A stretch of DNA of 52,178 bases from Phycisphaerales bacterium. GTDB lineage: Bacteria > Planctomycetota > Phycisphaerae > Phycisphaerales > SM1A02. Shown here piece after piece: positions 16,645 to 24,850 of the stretch (position 1 is its first letter; every line of letters starts with the position of its first letter). The position numbers were made by a program, and so were the translations under genes. Under the pieces are notes generated by a model. It was not told where the DNA came from. It worked only from the letters and a program-made list of their open reading frames with translations, and searched no databases. The stretch lies in assembly GCA_014238125.1 (NCBI GenBank), contig JABABS010000048.1, forward strand, positions 1 through 52,178, in the 5' to 3' direction.

Positions 16645-17607
16645 ATGTCGTGGGCGTATGGCTTGATTGTTCGAATACGTAATGCCATGTATGGTCATGG
16701 CCGAGGTATTCATCGCGTTCCCTTGCCAGTTATTTCAGTGGGAAATATCACAGTTGGTGGAACAGGAAAAACACCTTTGGTGACATGGATTGTTCGGCAA
16801 CTTCGAGAGTCGGGTCATAACCCTGCAATTGTGATGCGGGGATACGCTTCAGTTGATCCCTCAAAAGCAGACGAAGTTGTGGAGTATCACGATCAACTGC
16901 AAGAAATAGACATCGTTGTTGGTGCCGATCGGTATGCGAATATTACTTCGTATATTGCAAATGGTGGACAAGCAGATTGTTTTGTAATGGACGATGGTTT
17001 TCAACACCGTCGTTTGCATCGTGACCTCGACATTGTGGTGTTAGATTTTTTGCGAAATGCTTTAGTTGAACGTATGTTGCCAGCAGGTTGGCTGCGAGAA
17101 CCGATTGAGGGTTTGAAACGCGCACATGCATTTGTTGTTAGTCATGCATCACAAAAAAATCCAACATATGCACAGAGTGTTGATGCAATCGCTGGGAAAG
17201 AGCCAATTTCTTGGACATCTCACCATTGGACGAAATTACATCTGCATTATTCTCAAGGTCAAACAACAGAGGAATTAGATTGGTTGATGGGCAAGAAAGT
17301 TGCTGTGCGACTTGGCATTGGATATCCCGGCCCGGTCATCGAAGCGCTTGTTCGCCTCGGCGCAAAGATATCGTTACAACTTCCTGCGGGGGATCATCAG
17401 CCGTTTACGGTTTCAGAGATTGAAATATTAATTTCTGCTTCAAAGAGTGTGGATGCAATTGTGATGACATTAAAAGATTGGGTGAAGGCTCGTGATATCG
17501 TAGACCTAACAAAGTTGCATTGTCCAGTGGTAGTGCCGAATTTGGTCTTAGAAATAGTTGACGGAGATGAAGAACTAAAAACACTCATCTTAAGTGTGTT
17601 TAAGTAA
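16645..17607 (+). CDS. lpxK: Tetraacyldisaccharide 4'-kinase
   Basis: Phosphorylates the lipid A precursor (DS-1-P to lipid IVA) at the inner membrane, so the organism probably makes lipid A. Walker A is within ISVGNITVGGTGKTPLVTW, and DDGFQHRRLHRDLDIVVLD is the family motif. From ATG 16645 the protein has 320 residues, but the frame is open back to the maf stop and encodes LKQPLPTWLNCVAYP just before it, matching the usual LpxK N-terminal helix. The real start may be a non-AUG codon such as CTG at 16600. Confidence 0.88.
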   Translation: MSWAYGLIVRIRNAMYGHGRGIHRVPLPVISVGNITVGGTGKTPLVTWIVRQLRESGHNPAIVMRGYASVDPSKADEVVEYHDQLQEIDIVVGADRYANITSYIANGGQADCFVMDDGFQHRRLHRDLDIVVLDFLRNALVERMLPAGWLREPIEGLKRAHAFVVSHASQKNPTYAQSVDAIAGKEPISWTSHHWTKLHLHYSQGQTTEELDWLMGKKVAVRLGIGYPGPVIEALVRLGAKISLQLPAGDHQPFTVSEIEILISASKSVDAIVMTLKDWVKARDIVDLTKLHCPVVVPNLVLEIVDGDEELKTLILSVFK

Positions 17608-17618
17608 GGATGACAAAA

Positions 17619-18824
17619 ATGATTACACAAAAAGAATATGCTGCAAGAAGAGTAAAAGTGTTGGCCGCTCTTGACGGGAGTGCTGGTTTGGTTTTTGCTG
17701 GAGAATCCAATGAATCTTTAGAAATTACGTGGCGACCGCACAAGCATTTTGAATATTTGTCAGGTATTACAAATGAACCAGATGCTGTGTTGCTTTTTGA
17801 TCCAACGCATCCTGTTCCGGCACGTAGGGAAGTCCTGTTTCTCTCTTCACGTGATCCCGAAAAGGAGCAGTGGGATGGTTTAAGAAAATCACTAGGAAGT
17901 GAACTACGCAATGAAACAGGTTTTGCAACGGTACTAAGGACGGGTTCTTTGCCAATGGTTCTTTCAGATATTGCGTCTCGTTGCAAAAAATTTGCAACGT
18001 TGATGCCAAATGCTTCTGTGGAACAAGGTGTGTCGGCGGATCTAGCGTTGTTTCAAAAAATTTCTACAAGAACGGTAGATTGCAAAATTAGCGACTTGTC
18101 TTCTACAATTCCATTGTTACGAAGCGTGAAATCTGAATCGGAAATTGAAACAATTCAAGAAGCAGTTAATATGACTGCTTCTGGATTTGCAAATGCGATG
18201 TCGTTTGTACAACATGGCGTGAATGAATTTCAAGTTCAAGCCACGCTTGAACATGGATACGCAATGGCTGGTGGTCGTGGTTCTGCATTTCCGCCGATTG
18301 TTGGTGGGGGATTAAACAGCACAGTGTTGCACTATAAGGAAAATGATCAGGATTTAGTTGACGGCGATTTGGTTTGTATTGACTCGGGTGCTTTTTTTAG
18401 AGGGTATGGTGCGGATATTTCACGGACTATCCCCGTGTCAGGAAAGTTTAGTGAAAGGCAGAAGGAAATATATGAAATTGTTCTTGGTGCTGAAGAGGCG
18501 GCGATTGGAGCAGTCAAAGAGGGTGTGACACTCGCAGAATTAGATGCAATTGCCAGAGCAATTATTGTTAAGGCTGGATACGGTGATTATTTTATTCACA
18601 GTATTGGTCATCATCTTGGTTTGGAAACACATGATTGTTGCGGACCAGCATTGCCACTCAACGAAGGCGCGGTAATTACGATTGAACCGGGCATTTACTT
18701 GCCAGACGAAGCGATGGGTATTCGAATCGAAGATGATATTGTTGTGAAAAAGGATGGATACGAAAATCTTTCAAAATCAATTCCAAAGTCAGTTTCTGAA
18801 ATTGAAAAAGCAATGAAGGCATAA
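17619..18824 (+). CDS. pepP: Xaa-Pro aminopeptidase (M24B metallopeptidase)
   Basis: Removes N-terminal residues preceding proline, with two metal ions. The start is set at ATG 17619 because AAGGA (17606-17610) lies 8 bases before it; ATG 17610 is also in frame. The N-terminal creatinase-like domain has FVFAG-like GLVFAGESN and FEYLSGI. The C-terminal pita-bread domain has metal ligands in CIDSGAFFRGYGADISRT, HSIGHHLGLETHD, VITIEPGIYLP and IRIEDDIVV, a complete set. At 401 residues it is typical. It follows lpxK closely. Confidence 0.88.
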   Translation: MITQKEYAARRVKVLAALDGSAGLVFAGESNESLEITWRPHKHFEYLSGITNEPDAVLLFDPTHPVPARREVLFLSSRDPEKEQWDGLRKSLGSELRNETGFATVLRTGSLPMVLSDIASRCKKFATLMPNASVEQGVSADLALFQKISTRTVDCKISDLSSTIPLLRSVKSESEIETIQEAVNMTASGFANAMSFVQHGVNEFQVQATLEHGYAMAGGRGSAFPPIVGGGLNSTVLHYKENDQDLVDGDLVCIDSGAFFRGYGADISRTIPVSGKFSERQKEIYEIVLGAEEAAIGAVKEGVTLAELDAIARAIIVKAGYGDYFIHSIGHHLGLETHDCCGPALPLNEGAVITIEPGIYLPDEAMGIRIEDDIVVKKDGYENLSKSIPKSVSEIEKAMKA

Positions 18825-18829
18825 TTCTG

Positions 18830-19444
18830 ATGGAAGAGTACGACGAGCAACAAGTACTAGAAACAGCTTGGAAGTTTTTACGATGCAATACAACTGGGAC
18901 ACTACGTTTTGGAGACCATTTACACGAGGTCTCGTACGTCTTTGGTAATGATGGAGCGATGATTATTCCTGCAATGGTTGCGATGTTACAGCCACAAAGT
19001 TTGGTGATGTATGTTCCGGAGTACGGCGAAGATTGCATGGAAATGCACGTTACACTTGAGCAATTCTCAGAAACTGGTGATGACGGTGTGTATGTAGATC
19101 GTTGGCAAATGTATCACGGCGAACCACCAGATGTACAGTGGGCGAAAGTTACAATAGATGCTGCTCGTTTTCACGGAATGTTTATTGACGGTGATGGATT
19201 GCAACGAGAAAACGAAATTGCAGTTGATGAACCCTTGTTATGTATACAACTGAATGGTGATATAGCTGAAATAGTCAGCGCTTGTAAACAAATCGCAAAC
19301 GTAGAAGTTGAAACACCTGTCGTTGTTGGTGTAGACCAGTTAGGCGTGGATGTACGTGCGAGGTTTGGAATTGTGCGACTTGAATCTGATGCGCCTTTGA
19401 CGAACATTGGCGAAGTGCTTACATTTATGAAGCAGATTCCGTAG
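18830..19444 (+). CDS. Uncharacterised protein, possibly PPOX-like split barrel
   Basis: 204 residues, 5 bases after the peptidase stop. The N-terminal part (TTGTLRFGDHLHEVSYVFGNDGAM, then QSLVMYVPEYGED) resembles the beta strands of pyridoxamine-phosphate-oxidase-like FMN or heme-binding barrels. The segment DRWQMYHGEPPDVQWAKVTI is followed by ARFHGMFIDGDGL, as in heme-utilisation relatives. This is a weak pattern match only. There is no signal peptide or membrane helix. The C-terminus is acidic, and its last 20 bases overlap the convergent aroDE gene. Function unknown. Confidence 0.6.
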   Translation: MEEYDEQQVLETAWKFLRCNTTGTLRFGDHLHEVSYVFGNDGAMIIPAMVAMLQPQSLVMYVPEYGEDCMEMHVTLEQFSETGDDGVYVDRWQMYHGEPPDVQWAKVTIDAARFHGMFIDGDGLQRENEIAVDEPLLCIQLNGDIAEIVSACKQIANVEVETPVVVGVDQLGVDVRARFGIVRLESDAPLTNIGEVLTFMKQIP

Positions 19445-20870
19445 CCCAAAACTGTTGTTGAGTGGCAGCTTGTTTTCGAAACATCTCACTCCCTGTAATA
19501 ACATTGCAGCCATGTTCTATCGCGCGTTTGAGCAGGGGGGTTTCTTCTGGCATATAGACAGTGTCAAAAATAGTCATTTCAGGCAAGAGTCTCATTGTTG
19601 GCACAAGGGTCGTGAGCGGATCCCCACTCGCGTCTTCCCCTGTTGCCATTCCTACGGGCGTACAGTTGATGACAGTGTCTATGTTTACACAAGCATCTAT
19701 TCCGTGTTGGCATTTGAATTCTTTTGCAAGTTTCATTGCTTGATCGCTTCTTCTTGTCACAATGACTACTTCAGCACGAAGAGAAATGGCTGCTGTAATT
19801 GCTGCGCGGGCAACGCCTCCGCCGCCTAAAACAAGTATTCGTTTTGGAGATTGCAGCAGGGTGGCAATTGCAGTTGCGTCAGTGTTTATAGCAATGAGTT
19901 TCGTTGAAGATGAAATAGTGTTTACAGCACCGATCATTTTACTTTCCTGTTCAATGATTCCTTGATCTTCTTGAACAAGTTTCAACATATTTTCTTTGTG
20001 TGGGATTGTAATTGAGGCTCCAGCAAAATCTAATCGTTCGTCGTGTGTAAGGCAAAGCGCTGTCGCCTTGAGATGTTCCCAGCCATTTGGAATCGGGAGT
20101 GGTACATACACAGCATTTGTTCCTGCAGCAGCAAATGCTGCGTTGTGAAACTGAGGGCTTGCAGAGAGTTCGACGTTGTCTCCGATGACTCCATACACTT
20201 TCGATTCGGCATTGATACTATTAAAGTTGTACTTGGATCGCAATTCGTTTATTGTGGGTTGTCCATCAGCGGTGGCTTCATGTCCGTCAATTGTTGCAAA
20301 GGTGGCAAACCCACCAAATTTTGGTGCGAGAATTCTGCTCATTAATCCATAAGGACCCATGCACAATACGATCATTGGTTGTTGTCTTCCTTGGAGCAAT
20401 TCGAAAGCATCGAGGTTGTCGCGTAGAGATCTAGCGCGCCATGCCATTTTGACGATGCTGATGCCCGGAATGTCCTGCATCAAGGCAGCTTTTTGGAAGA
20501 GGTCGCTTGGTCTGCTCAGGGTGTCATGCCAAGAGAGGATGACCCCGCATTCGCCAAGTGGTAATTCATCGATGAGCCATGGTTGTTTGGCAAAGAGTTC
20601 GTATTCGATGTCTACGTACATTGGAGGTTTGGAAGAGGTAAGTGCGGCGTGAAGTATGGCAAGCCAATGGGCATCATCACCCGAAAAATTTCCACCTTCT
20701 TGGACAGAGCGAATTGTAAAAATTGTAGGCAGAGTCGTCGCTTCAAGTAGCGAGGGAACAACATTATTTATTTCATCTAATTTGACATCGTCCGCTCTAA
20801 TTTCAATCATGTCAGCGCCGGTTACCGTTTTGGGGGGTTTGCCGTGCACTGATGCAACGATCAAAGTCAT
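19425..20870 (-). CDS. aroDE: Bifunctional 3-dehydroquinate dehydratase / shikimate dehydrogenase
   Basis: A 481-residue fusion for two successive shikimate steps. Residues 1-215 are a type I dehydroquinase with ADMIEIRADDV, His115 (ILSWHD) and the Schiff-base Lys141 (SIVKMAW). Residues about 225-481 are AroE with VIGDNVELSASPQFHNAAF, GASITIPHKENM (catalytic Lys), IGAVNTI, the Rossmann loop LVLGGGGVARAAITAA and NCTPVGM. The domain order equals that of plant and some planctomycete/chlamydial enzymes. It starts within the end of aroC (4-base overlap), so aroC and aroDE form an operon. Confidence 0.92.
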   Translation of the reverse strand: MTLIVASVHGKPPKTVTGADMIEIRADDVKLDEINNVVPSLLEATTLPTIFTIRSVQEGGNFSGDDAHWLAILHAALTSSKPPMYVDIEYELFAKQPWLIDELPLGECGVILSWHDTLSRPSDLFQKAALMQDIPGISIVKMAWRARSLRDNLDAFELLQGRQQPMIVLCMGPYGLMSRILAPKFGGFATFATIDGHEATADGQPTINELRSKYNFNSINAESKVYGVIGDNVELSASPQFHNAAFAAAGTNAVYVPLPIPNGWEHLKATALCLTHDERLDFAGASITIPHKENMLKLVQEDQGIIEQESKMIGAVNTISSSTKLIAINTDATAIATLLQSPKRILVLGGGGVARAAITAAISLRAEVVIVTRRSDQAMKLAKEFKCQHGIDACVNIDTVINCTPVGMATGEDASGDPLTTLVPTMRLLPEMTIFDTVYMPEETPLLKRAIEHGCNVITGSEMFRKQAATQQQFWATESAS

Positions 20871-22039
20871 GTCGAAGAAATCTTTCTCGCTAATTCTGTG
20901 TATGCACTGTGGGAAGCGTGAATCATGGCCATAGTTGCGCCGCTGAATGTTTCAAGAAATGCTGATGCTATTTCAAAACCTACTGCATTTTCCATTACAA
21001 CGCTTGCTGCTGGAAGTGCGCAAACATCAGACCGTTCGTAATCGCTTCTCGATGGTTTTCCGGTTTTGAGGTCAACACTGTCCATGCCTTGCAAGAGAGT
21101 TGCAATTGGTTTCATGGTTCCATGGACTACGATCGGCATGCCATTAGTCATGCCGCCCTCAATGCCACCGGCATGGTTTGTTGGACGGTCATAACCAAGA
21201 TTTGTTTGAGCAATGTTTTCTTCTGAATATTCAATTGGGTCGTGCACTTGTGAACCACGAAGTGTCCCGCATGTTTTACCAATCCCAATTTCGACGGCTT
21301 TAAATGCTTGAATACCCATGACTGCACCAGCGAGTCTTGAATCAAGTTTGTCTTGCCAAGCAACACAACTCCCAAGTCCGGGCGGACAACCAAATACATG
21401 AACTTCACAAAAACCACCGACGGTGTCTTTGTCAACTTTTGCGTTGCGTATATGTTCAATGATTGCTTTGCATGTTACATCATCAGGGCAATAGACTGCA
21501 GAGTCGTCTCTCGCCTCAAGTAGTTTCTCCCAATTATCTACTGTTGGAGAGATATTAGCTTTTATATCCATCGCACCACTGACAAATCCAAATGCATGAA
21601 TATTAAATTCTCTTAAAAGGCAACGGGCTATCGCCCCCGCTGCAGTGCGAGCAGCAGTTTCGCGAGCACTTGCTCTTTCAAGTGTGTTCCTGCAATCGTT
21701 GGTCAGCCACTTGAGTGCACCCGCGAGATCGGCGTGCCCCGGTCTAGGTCGATGAACGGGAGGGGTTGCCTCGGCATCATTAAGCCTGCTGTCCTTGTTG
21801 ATTATTTGCACAACGATAGGAGCACCGGTAGTGACGCCATTTCGAACGCCAGCGAGGAATTCTACTTCATCAGATTCAATTTTTTGTCGTCCTCCCCGTC
21901 CGTACCCACCTTGCCGCCGCTTGAGCTGGGTGTTGATGAAATGAATATCTAGCATCAAATCGGCCGGAAAGCCCTCAATTAATGCGATCGATGCGGGTCC
22001 ATGAGATTCTCCAGCGGTTCTACATGTAAGTCGTGCCAT
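20867..22039 (-). CDS. aroC: Chorismate synthase
   Basis: Converts EPSP to chorismate using reduced FMN, the last shikimate step. The start is ATG 22039, giving the family N-terminus MARLTCRTAGESHGPASIAL. The frame extends to 22150 but that part has no family similarity. Further motifs are RRQGGYGRGGRQ, RPRPGHADLAGALKW, ERASARETAARTAAGAIA, HAGGIEGGMTNGMPI and RSDVCALPAASVVMEN. At 390 residues it is complete. TACAAT (22046-22051) ends 6 bases before the ATG. Confidence 0.93.
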   Translation of the reverse strand: MARLTCRTAGESHGPASIALIEGFPADLMLDIHFINTQLKRRQGGYGRGGRQKIESDEVEFLAGVRNGVTTGAPIVVQIINKDSRLNDAEATPPVHRPRPGHADLAGALKWLTNDCRNTLERASARETAARTAAGAIARCLLREFNIHAFGFVSGAMDIKANISPTVDNWEKLLEARDDSAVYCPDDVTCKAIIEHIRNAKVDKDTVGGFCEVHVFGCPPGLGSCVAWQDKLDSRLAGAVMGIQAFKAVEIGIGKTCGTLRGSQVHDPIEYSEENIAQTNLGYDRPTNHAGGIEGGMTNGMPIVVHGTMKPIATLLQGMDSVDLKTGKPSRSDYERSDVCALPAASVVMENAVGFEIASAFLETFSGATMAMIHASHSAYTELARKISST

Positions 22040-22045
22040 GTTTCC

Positions 22046-22051
22046 ATTGTA
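22046..22051 (-). promoter_or_regulatory. -10 element placed 6 bases before aroC start
   Basis: TACAAT on the minus strand is followed by GGAAAC and ATG. No good -35 is visible. The rest of the 299-base gap (22040-22338) holds a perfect GTACCCGGTAC palindrome at 22177-22187 and the DUF1573 gene promoter; no other gene is seen. Confidence 0.4.
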
Positions 22052-22298
22052 CGCCAAGACCGCGGGTGAATTTATTGTGGCTTCTGACTCAAATTCATAC
22101 TTCGGTTGTTGTCCACGATACTTCTTCCAAGGCCAATTTTGTGCAGACAACTCATTGGGTCCTTATCCGCAGTTCAGTACCCGGTACATTTGTTGGTAAA
22201 AATGTATAAATATCGCTTTTTGATACTATAAAGCGGGTTTTAGCTACACCTTTTGCATATTGCCAACTTTGGTAAAAGTAAGGTGGGATGGACCCGTT

Positions 22299-22329
22299 TT
22301 GGCAGGAAATCAAACTGATGCGGTAGAAT
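22299..22329 (+). promoter_or_regulatory. Putative promoter of the DUF1573 gene
   Basis: TTGGCA (22299-22304), a 19-base spacer and TAGAAT (22324-22329) lie 9 bases before the ATG. The spacer is longer than ideal. Confidence 0.4.
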
Positions 22330-22338
22330 GCGCGATGT

Positions 22339-23082
22339 ATGTTAAAGAAAAAACCAATTTTGGTCATGCTCGCAGTTTTGGTAGTGGGTTTCATTGTTGT
22401 TGCAAAACTGATGTGGTTTAGCAGTGTCCTTGTTGGGGAAAAATCACATAATTTTGGGTTCATCGAAGTCATGCCTCCAAAAACTGTTCTTAACCACACA
22501 TTTACATTAACAAACATTAGTGGCCGCGATCTTGTACTCGTTGATGTTGTGCCAGATTGTGGATGCACCACAGCAGAGGCTTATCAGGAGTTGATTCTAG
22601 ATGGTGAGGAATTGGCTCTTCCTGTGCAATTGAAGTTGAAGCAAAGCCAAATGCGAAAGTCAACTATTCGTCTTGTTTTTGAAGATGGAGCGGTTGAAGT
22701 GTTGACCCTGAGTGCAACTGGGAGATTGAAGGATTCTTTGCGAATTTCATCATATCCAATCGTGATAAAACCAAGTGGTGGTGCTTCGCTAGCCACAATT
22801 GGTTTTGAACAATTTGATGACAGCAAGCCACCATTGCCGAATTTTACACTTCCAGGTGGTGTAAAAGTAAAGACAGAACGGTGGAATCTTAAAAGCAAAT
22901 ATAACGATCGGCAAAAAGTTCCCGCAGATTGGTCGATGCAACTTTCATTTACCACTGAGAAGGAACTTGGAGCTGATAATGAACTGGTTGTTTCCGTAGG
23001 TGATCATGAATTGCGAGTACCTCTTGTTAGTAAAGCCAAACCACCAATTGAACTTCCTTATACGGATATGCCATTGCCGTAA
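22339..23082 (+). CDS. DUF1573 domain protein, membrane anchored
   Basis: 247 residues. A single N-terminal hydrophobic segment (ILVMLAVLVVGFIVVAKLMWF) is followed by a DUF1573 immunoglobulin-like domain: HNFGFIEVMPPKTVLNHTFTLTN and the conserved DCGCTTAE with two cysteines. The second half looks like a further beta-rich domain. DUF1573 proteins are common outside the cytoplasm in planctomycetes and Bacteroidetes, and their function is not established. It is transcribed alone, without a Shine-Dalgarno. Confidence 0.8.
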   Translation: MLKKKPILVMLAVLVVGFIVVAKLMWFSSVLVGEKSHNFGFIEVMPPKTVLNHTFTLTNISGRDLVLVDVVPDCGCTTAEAYQELILDGEELALPVQLKLKQSQMRKSTIRLVFEDGAVEVLTLSATGRLKDSLRISSYPIVIKPSGGASLATIGFEQFDDSKPPLPNFTLPGGVKVKTERWNLKSKYNDRQKVPADWSMQLSFTTEKELGADNELVVSVGDHELRVPLVSKAKPPIELPYTDMPLP

Positions 23083-23232
23083 TTAAAATTAATGTGTGAC
23101 TCACTTCACTCGCTAAGTTGAGAGTAAATTCACTCGATAAGGCACTTTGATTAGTGATTGCTCCTACTATAAAAAAGAAAATACTTCTAAAATAAAAACC
23201 AAAACAAGGTGTAGGTTGCATAGGATTCACCC

Positions 23233-24006
23233 ATGATTGATACCCATTGCCATTTAACAAGTAAACAATTTCTTTCTAGGCAACAGGAAATCATCGATCG
23301 AGCAGAACTTGCTGGGGTCAAAAGTATGATTACAGTTGCGACAGATGCACAAGACGCTATTGCCGCTCGTGACCTTGCAGAATCGGATTCTCGCGTGTAT
23401 TGCTCTTCGGGCATTCACCCGCTTTACGCAGAGAGTGATTGGAATTGGGATTTGGTTTTAGAAGCTTCAAGAAGTCCAAGATGTGTTGCTTGGGGCGAGT
23501 TGGGGCTCGACAGGCATTATGACAATCCGCCCATCGCGGTTCAAGAAGCATTACTCGAAGCGCATGTCACTCTTATTGAGGACCAAAAGGACGATGTTCG
23601 TCCAATAATCGTGCATTGTCGAAGGGCAGTCGATGATTTACTTCCAATTTTTACTGCAACAAGTCTTGATCCAGCACGATTTGTTTTTCACTGTTTTACC
23701 GAAACGCCCCTAGAGGCCCAAAAAATCCTTGATTTTGGAGCAATGATCAGTTTTACAGGGGTAGTGACATTTCCAAACGCATCGCAAGTAGCTGAAGCGG
23801 CAATACTTGTCCCAGATGACAGAATTATGGTCGAAACCGACGCGCCGTATTTATCTCCAGTGCCAGTCCGAAAAACTCGGCCCAATGAGCCGAAGTATGT
23901 GATGCACACCGCTTCGTTTCTCGCTAAGTTGCGAGGTGTTGATGAGCGCACTTTTGAGCAAAAGCTCGATCAAAACGCTTCGAATTTTTTTAACCTAAAA
24001 ACCTAG
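23233..24006 (+). CDS. tatD: TatD family metal-dependent deoxyribonuclease/hydrolase
   Basis: 257-residue TIM-barrel hydrolase with MIDTHCHL (metal His pair), ELGLDRHYD (Glu ligand), PIIVHCRRA (His), FHCFTE (His) and VETDAPYLSPVP (Asp). All metal ligands of TatD/YcfH are present. The family has 3'-5' DNase activity and is linked to DNA repair and protein quality control. AGGA within TAGGAT 6-11 bases upstream could serve as either a weak Shine-Dalgarno or a -10. Confidence 0.9.
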   Translation: MIDTHCHLTSKQFLSRQQEIIDRAELAGVKSMITVATDAQDAIAARDLAESDSRVYCSSGIHPLYAESDWNWDLVLEASRSPRCVAWGELGLDRHYDNPPIAVQEALLEAHVTLIEDQKDDVRPIIVHCRRAVDDLLPIFTATSLDPARFVFHCFTETPLEAQKILDFGAMISFTGVVTFPNASQVAEAAILVPDDRIMVETDAPYLSPVPVRKTRPNEPKYVMHTASFLAKLRGVDERTFEQKLDQNASNFFNLKT

Positions 24007-24073
24007 AAAATTAATTATTTAACGAGCAAAATTTGGCCTGTTCAGGACTTTGTGAATTAAGACTAAATATCAC

Positions 24074-24101
24074 TTGAACATAGAGCGGACGACACTATGA
24101 T
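24074..24101 (+). promoter_or_regulatory. Putative promoter of the ACIII/caa3 operon
   Basis: TTGAAC (24074-24079), 16-base spacer, TATGAT (24096-24101) in the gap before actA. This would give a leader of about 75-80 bases. It is the best match in the gap. Confidence 0.5.
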
Positions 24102-24184
24102 ATATCGCTTTATGCCACGCTCAGTGTTTTGAAATGTGGTTTTGCAACGTATATGCACTCTTTTGAAATACAGAATTAGCAATC

Positions 24185-24850
24185 ATGACTGAACCACGAT
24201 TTACTTTCCCAAAATGGTTAAACCTCACTCTACCTGCAGCAATTATCTTCGGTATGACTGCCCCTTTGTTTGTTGTCATTGTGGTTGCGTATGGTTTTAG
24301 CCCTAAAGCAACAGACGTGGGTTACATGCCAATTCAACCAATCCCTTTTAGCCATCGATTACACGCTGGTGAACTCGGTGTTGATTGCAGGTACTGTCAT
24401 AACACAGTCGAGTTTACGCCTCACGCTGCAATCCCGCCAACTGAAACGTGCATGAATTGTCATGCACAAATTCATCCACAAAGCGATAAAATTCAACCGC
24501 TCTTTGAGAGCTACGAAACAGGTATGCCCATCGAATGGGTACGAGTTCATGACCTTCCACAATACGCTTATTTTGATCACAGCGCGCACGTAACACGCGG
24601 CGTGAGTTGTGTTGAATGTCACGGTCGTATTGACACGATGGAACAGGTGTATCAACACGAAACACTCAGTATGGGTTGGTGTCTTGAGTGCCACCGAAAC
24701 CCAGATCCACACATTCGAAATCCAGATTTTGTCACGCAACTTGAGTGGGGTCTTGACATGTCTGCTGCTGAAAGTATTGCAGAAAGTGCACTCTGGCGAA
24801 CACATAATTACCTTAAACCATCAGAGGATTGCTCAACATGTCATCGGTGA
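24185..24850 (+). CDS. actA: Alternative complex III pentaheme cytochrome c subunit ActA
   Basis: Heme c electron-transfer subunit of quinol:cytochrome c oxidoreductase (ACIII). 221 residues with one N-terminal membrane helix (LTLPAAIIFGMTAPLFVVIV) and five CxxCH motifs: CRYCH, CMNCH, CVECH, CLECH and CSTCH, the last directly before the C-terminus. Five hemes and an N-terminal anchor match ActA of characterised complexes. It is the first gene of the act cluster. Its end overlaps actB, so the two are coupled. Confidence 0.92.
   Translation: MTEPRFTFPKWLNLTLPAAIIFGMTAPLFVVIVVAYGFSPKATDVGYMPIQPIPFSHRLHAGELGVDCRYCHNTVEFTPHAAIPPTETCMNCHAQIHPQSDKIQPLFESYETGMPIEWVRVHDLPQYAYFDHSAHVTRGVSCVECHGRIDTMEQVYQHETLSMGWCLECHRNPDPHIRNPDFVTQLEWGLDMSAAESIAESALWRTHNYLKPSEDCSTCHR

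Noticed and set aside
22152-22571. 139-residue minus-strand ORF between aroC and the DUF1573 gene
   Set aside because: It overlaps the start of the DUF1573 gene, whose signal anchor and DCGC motif are clear. The opposite frame shows no recognisable domain.
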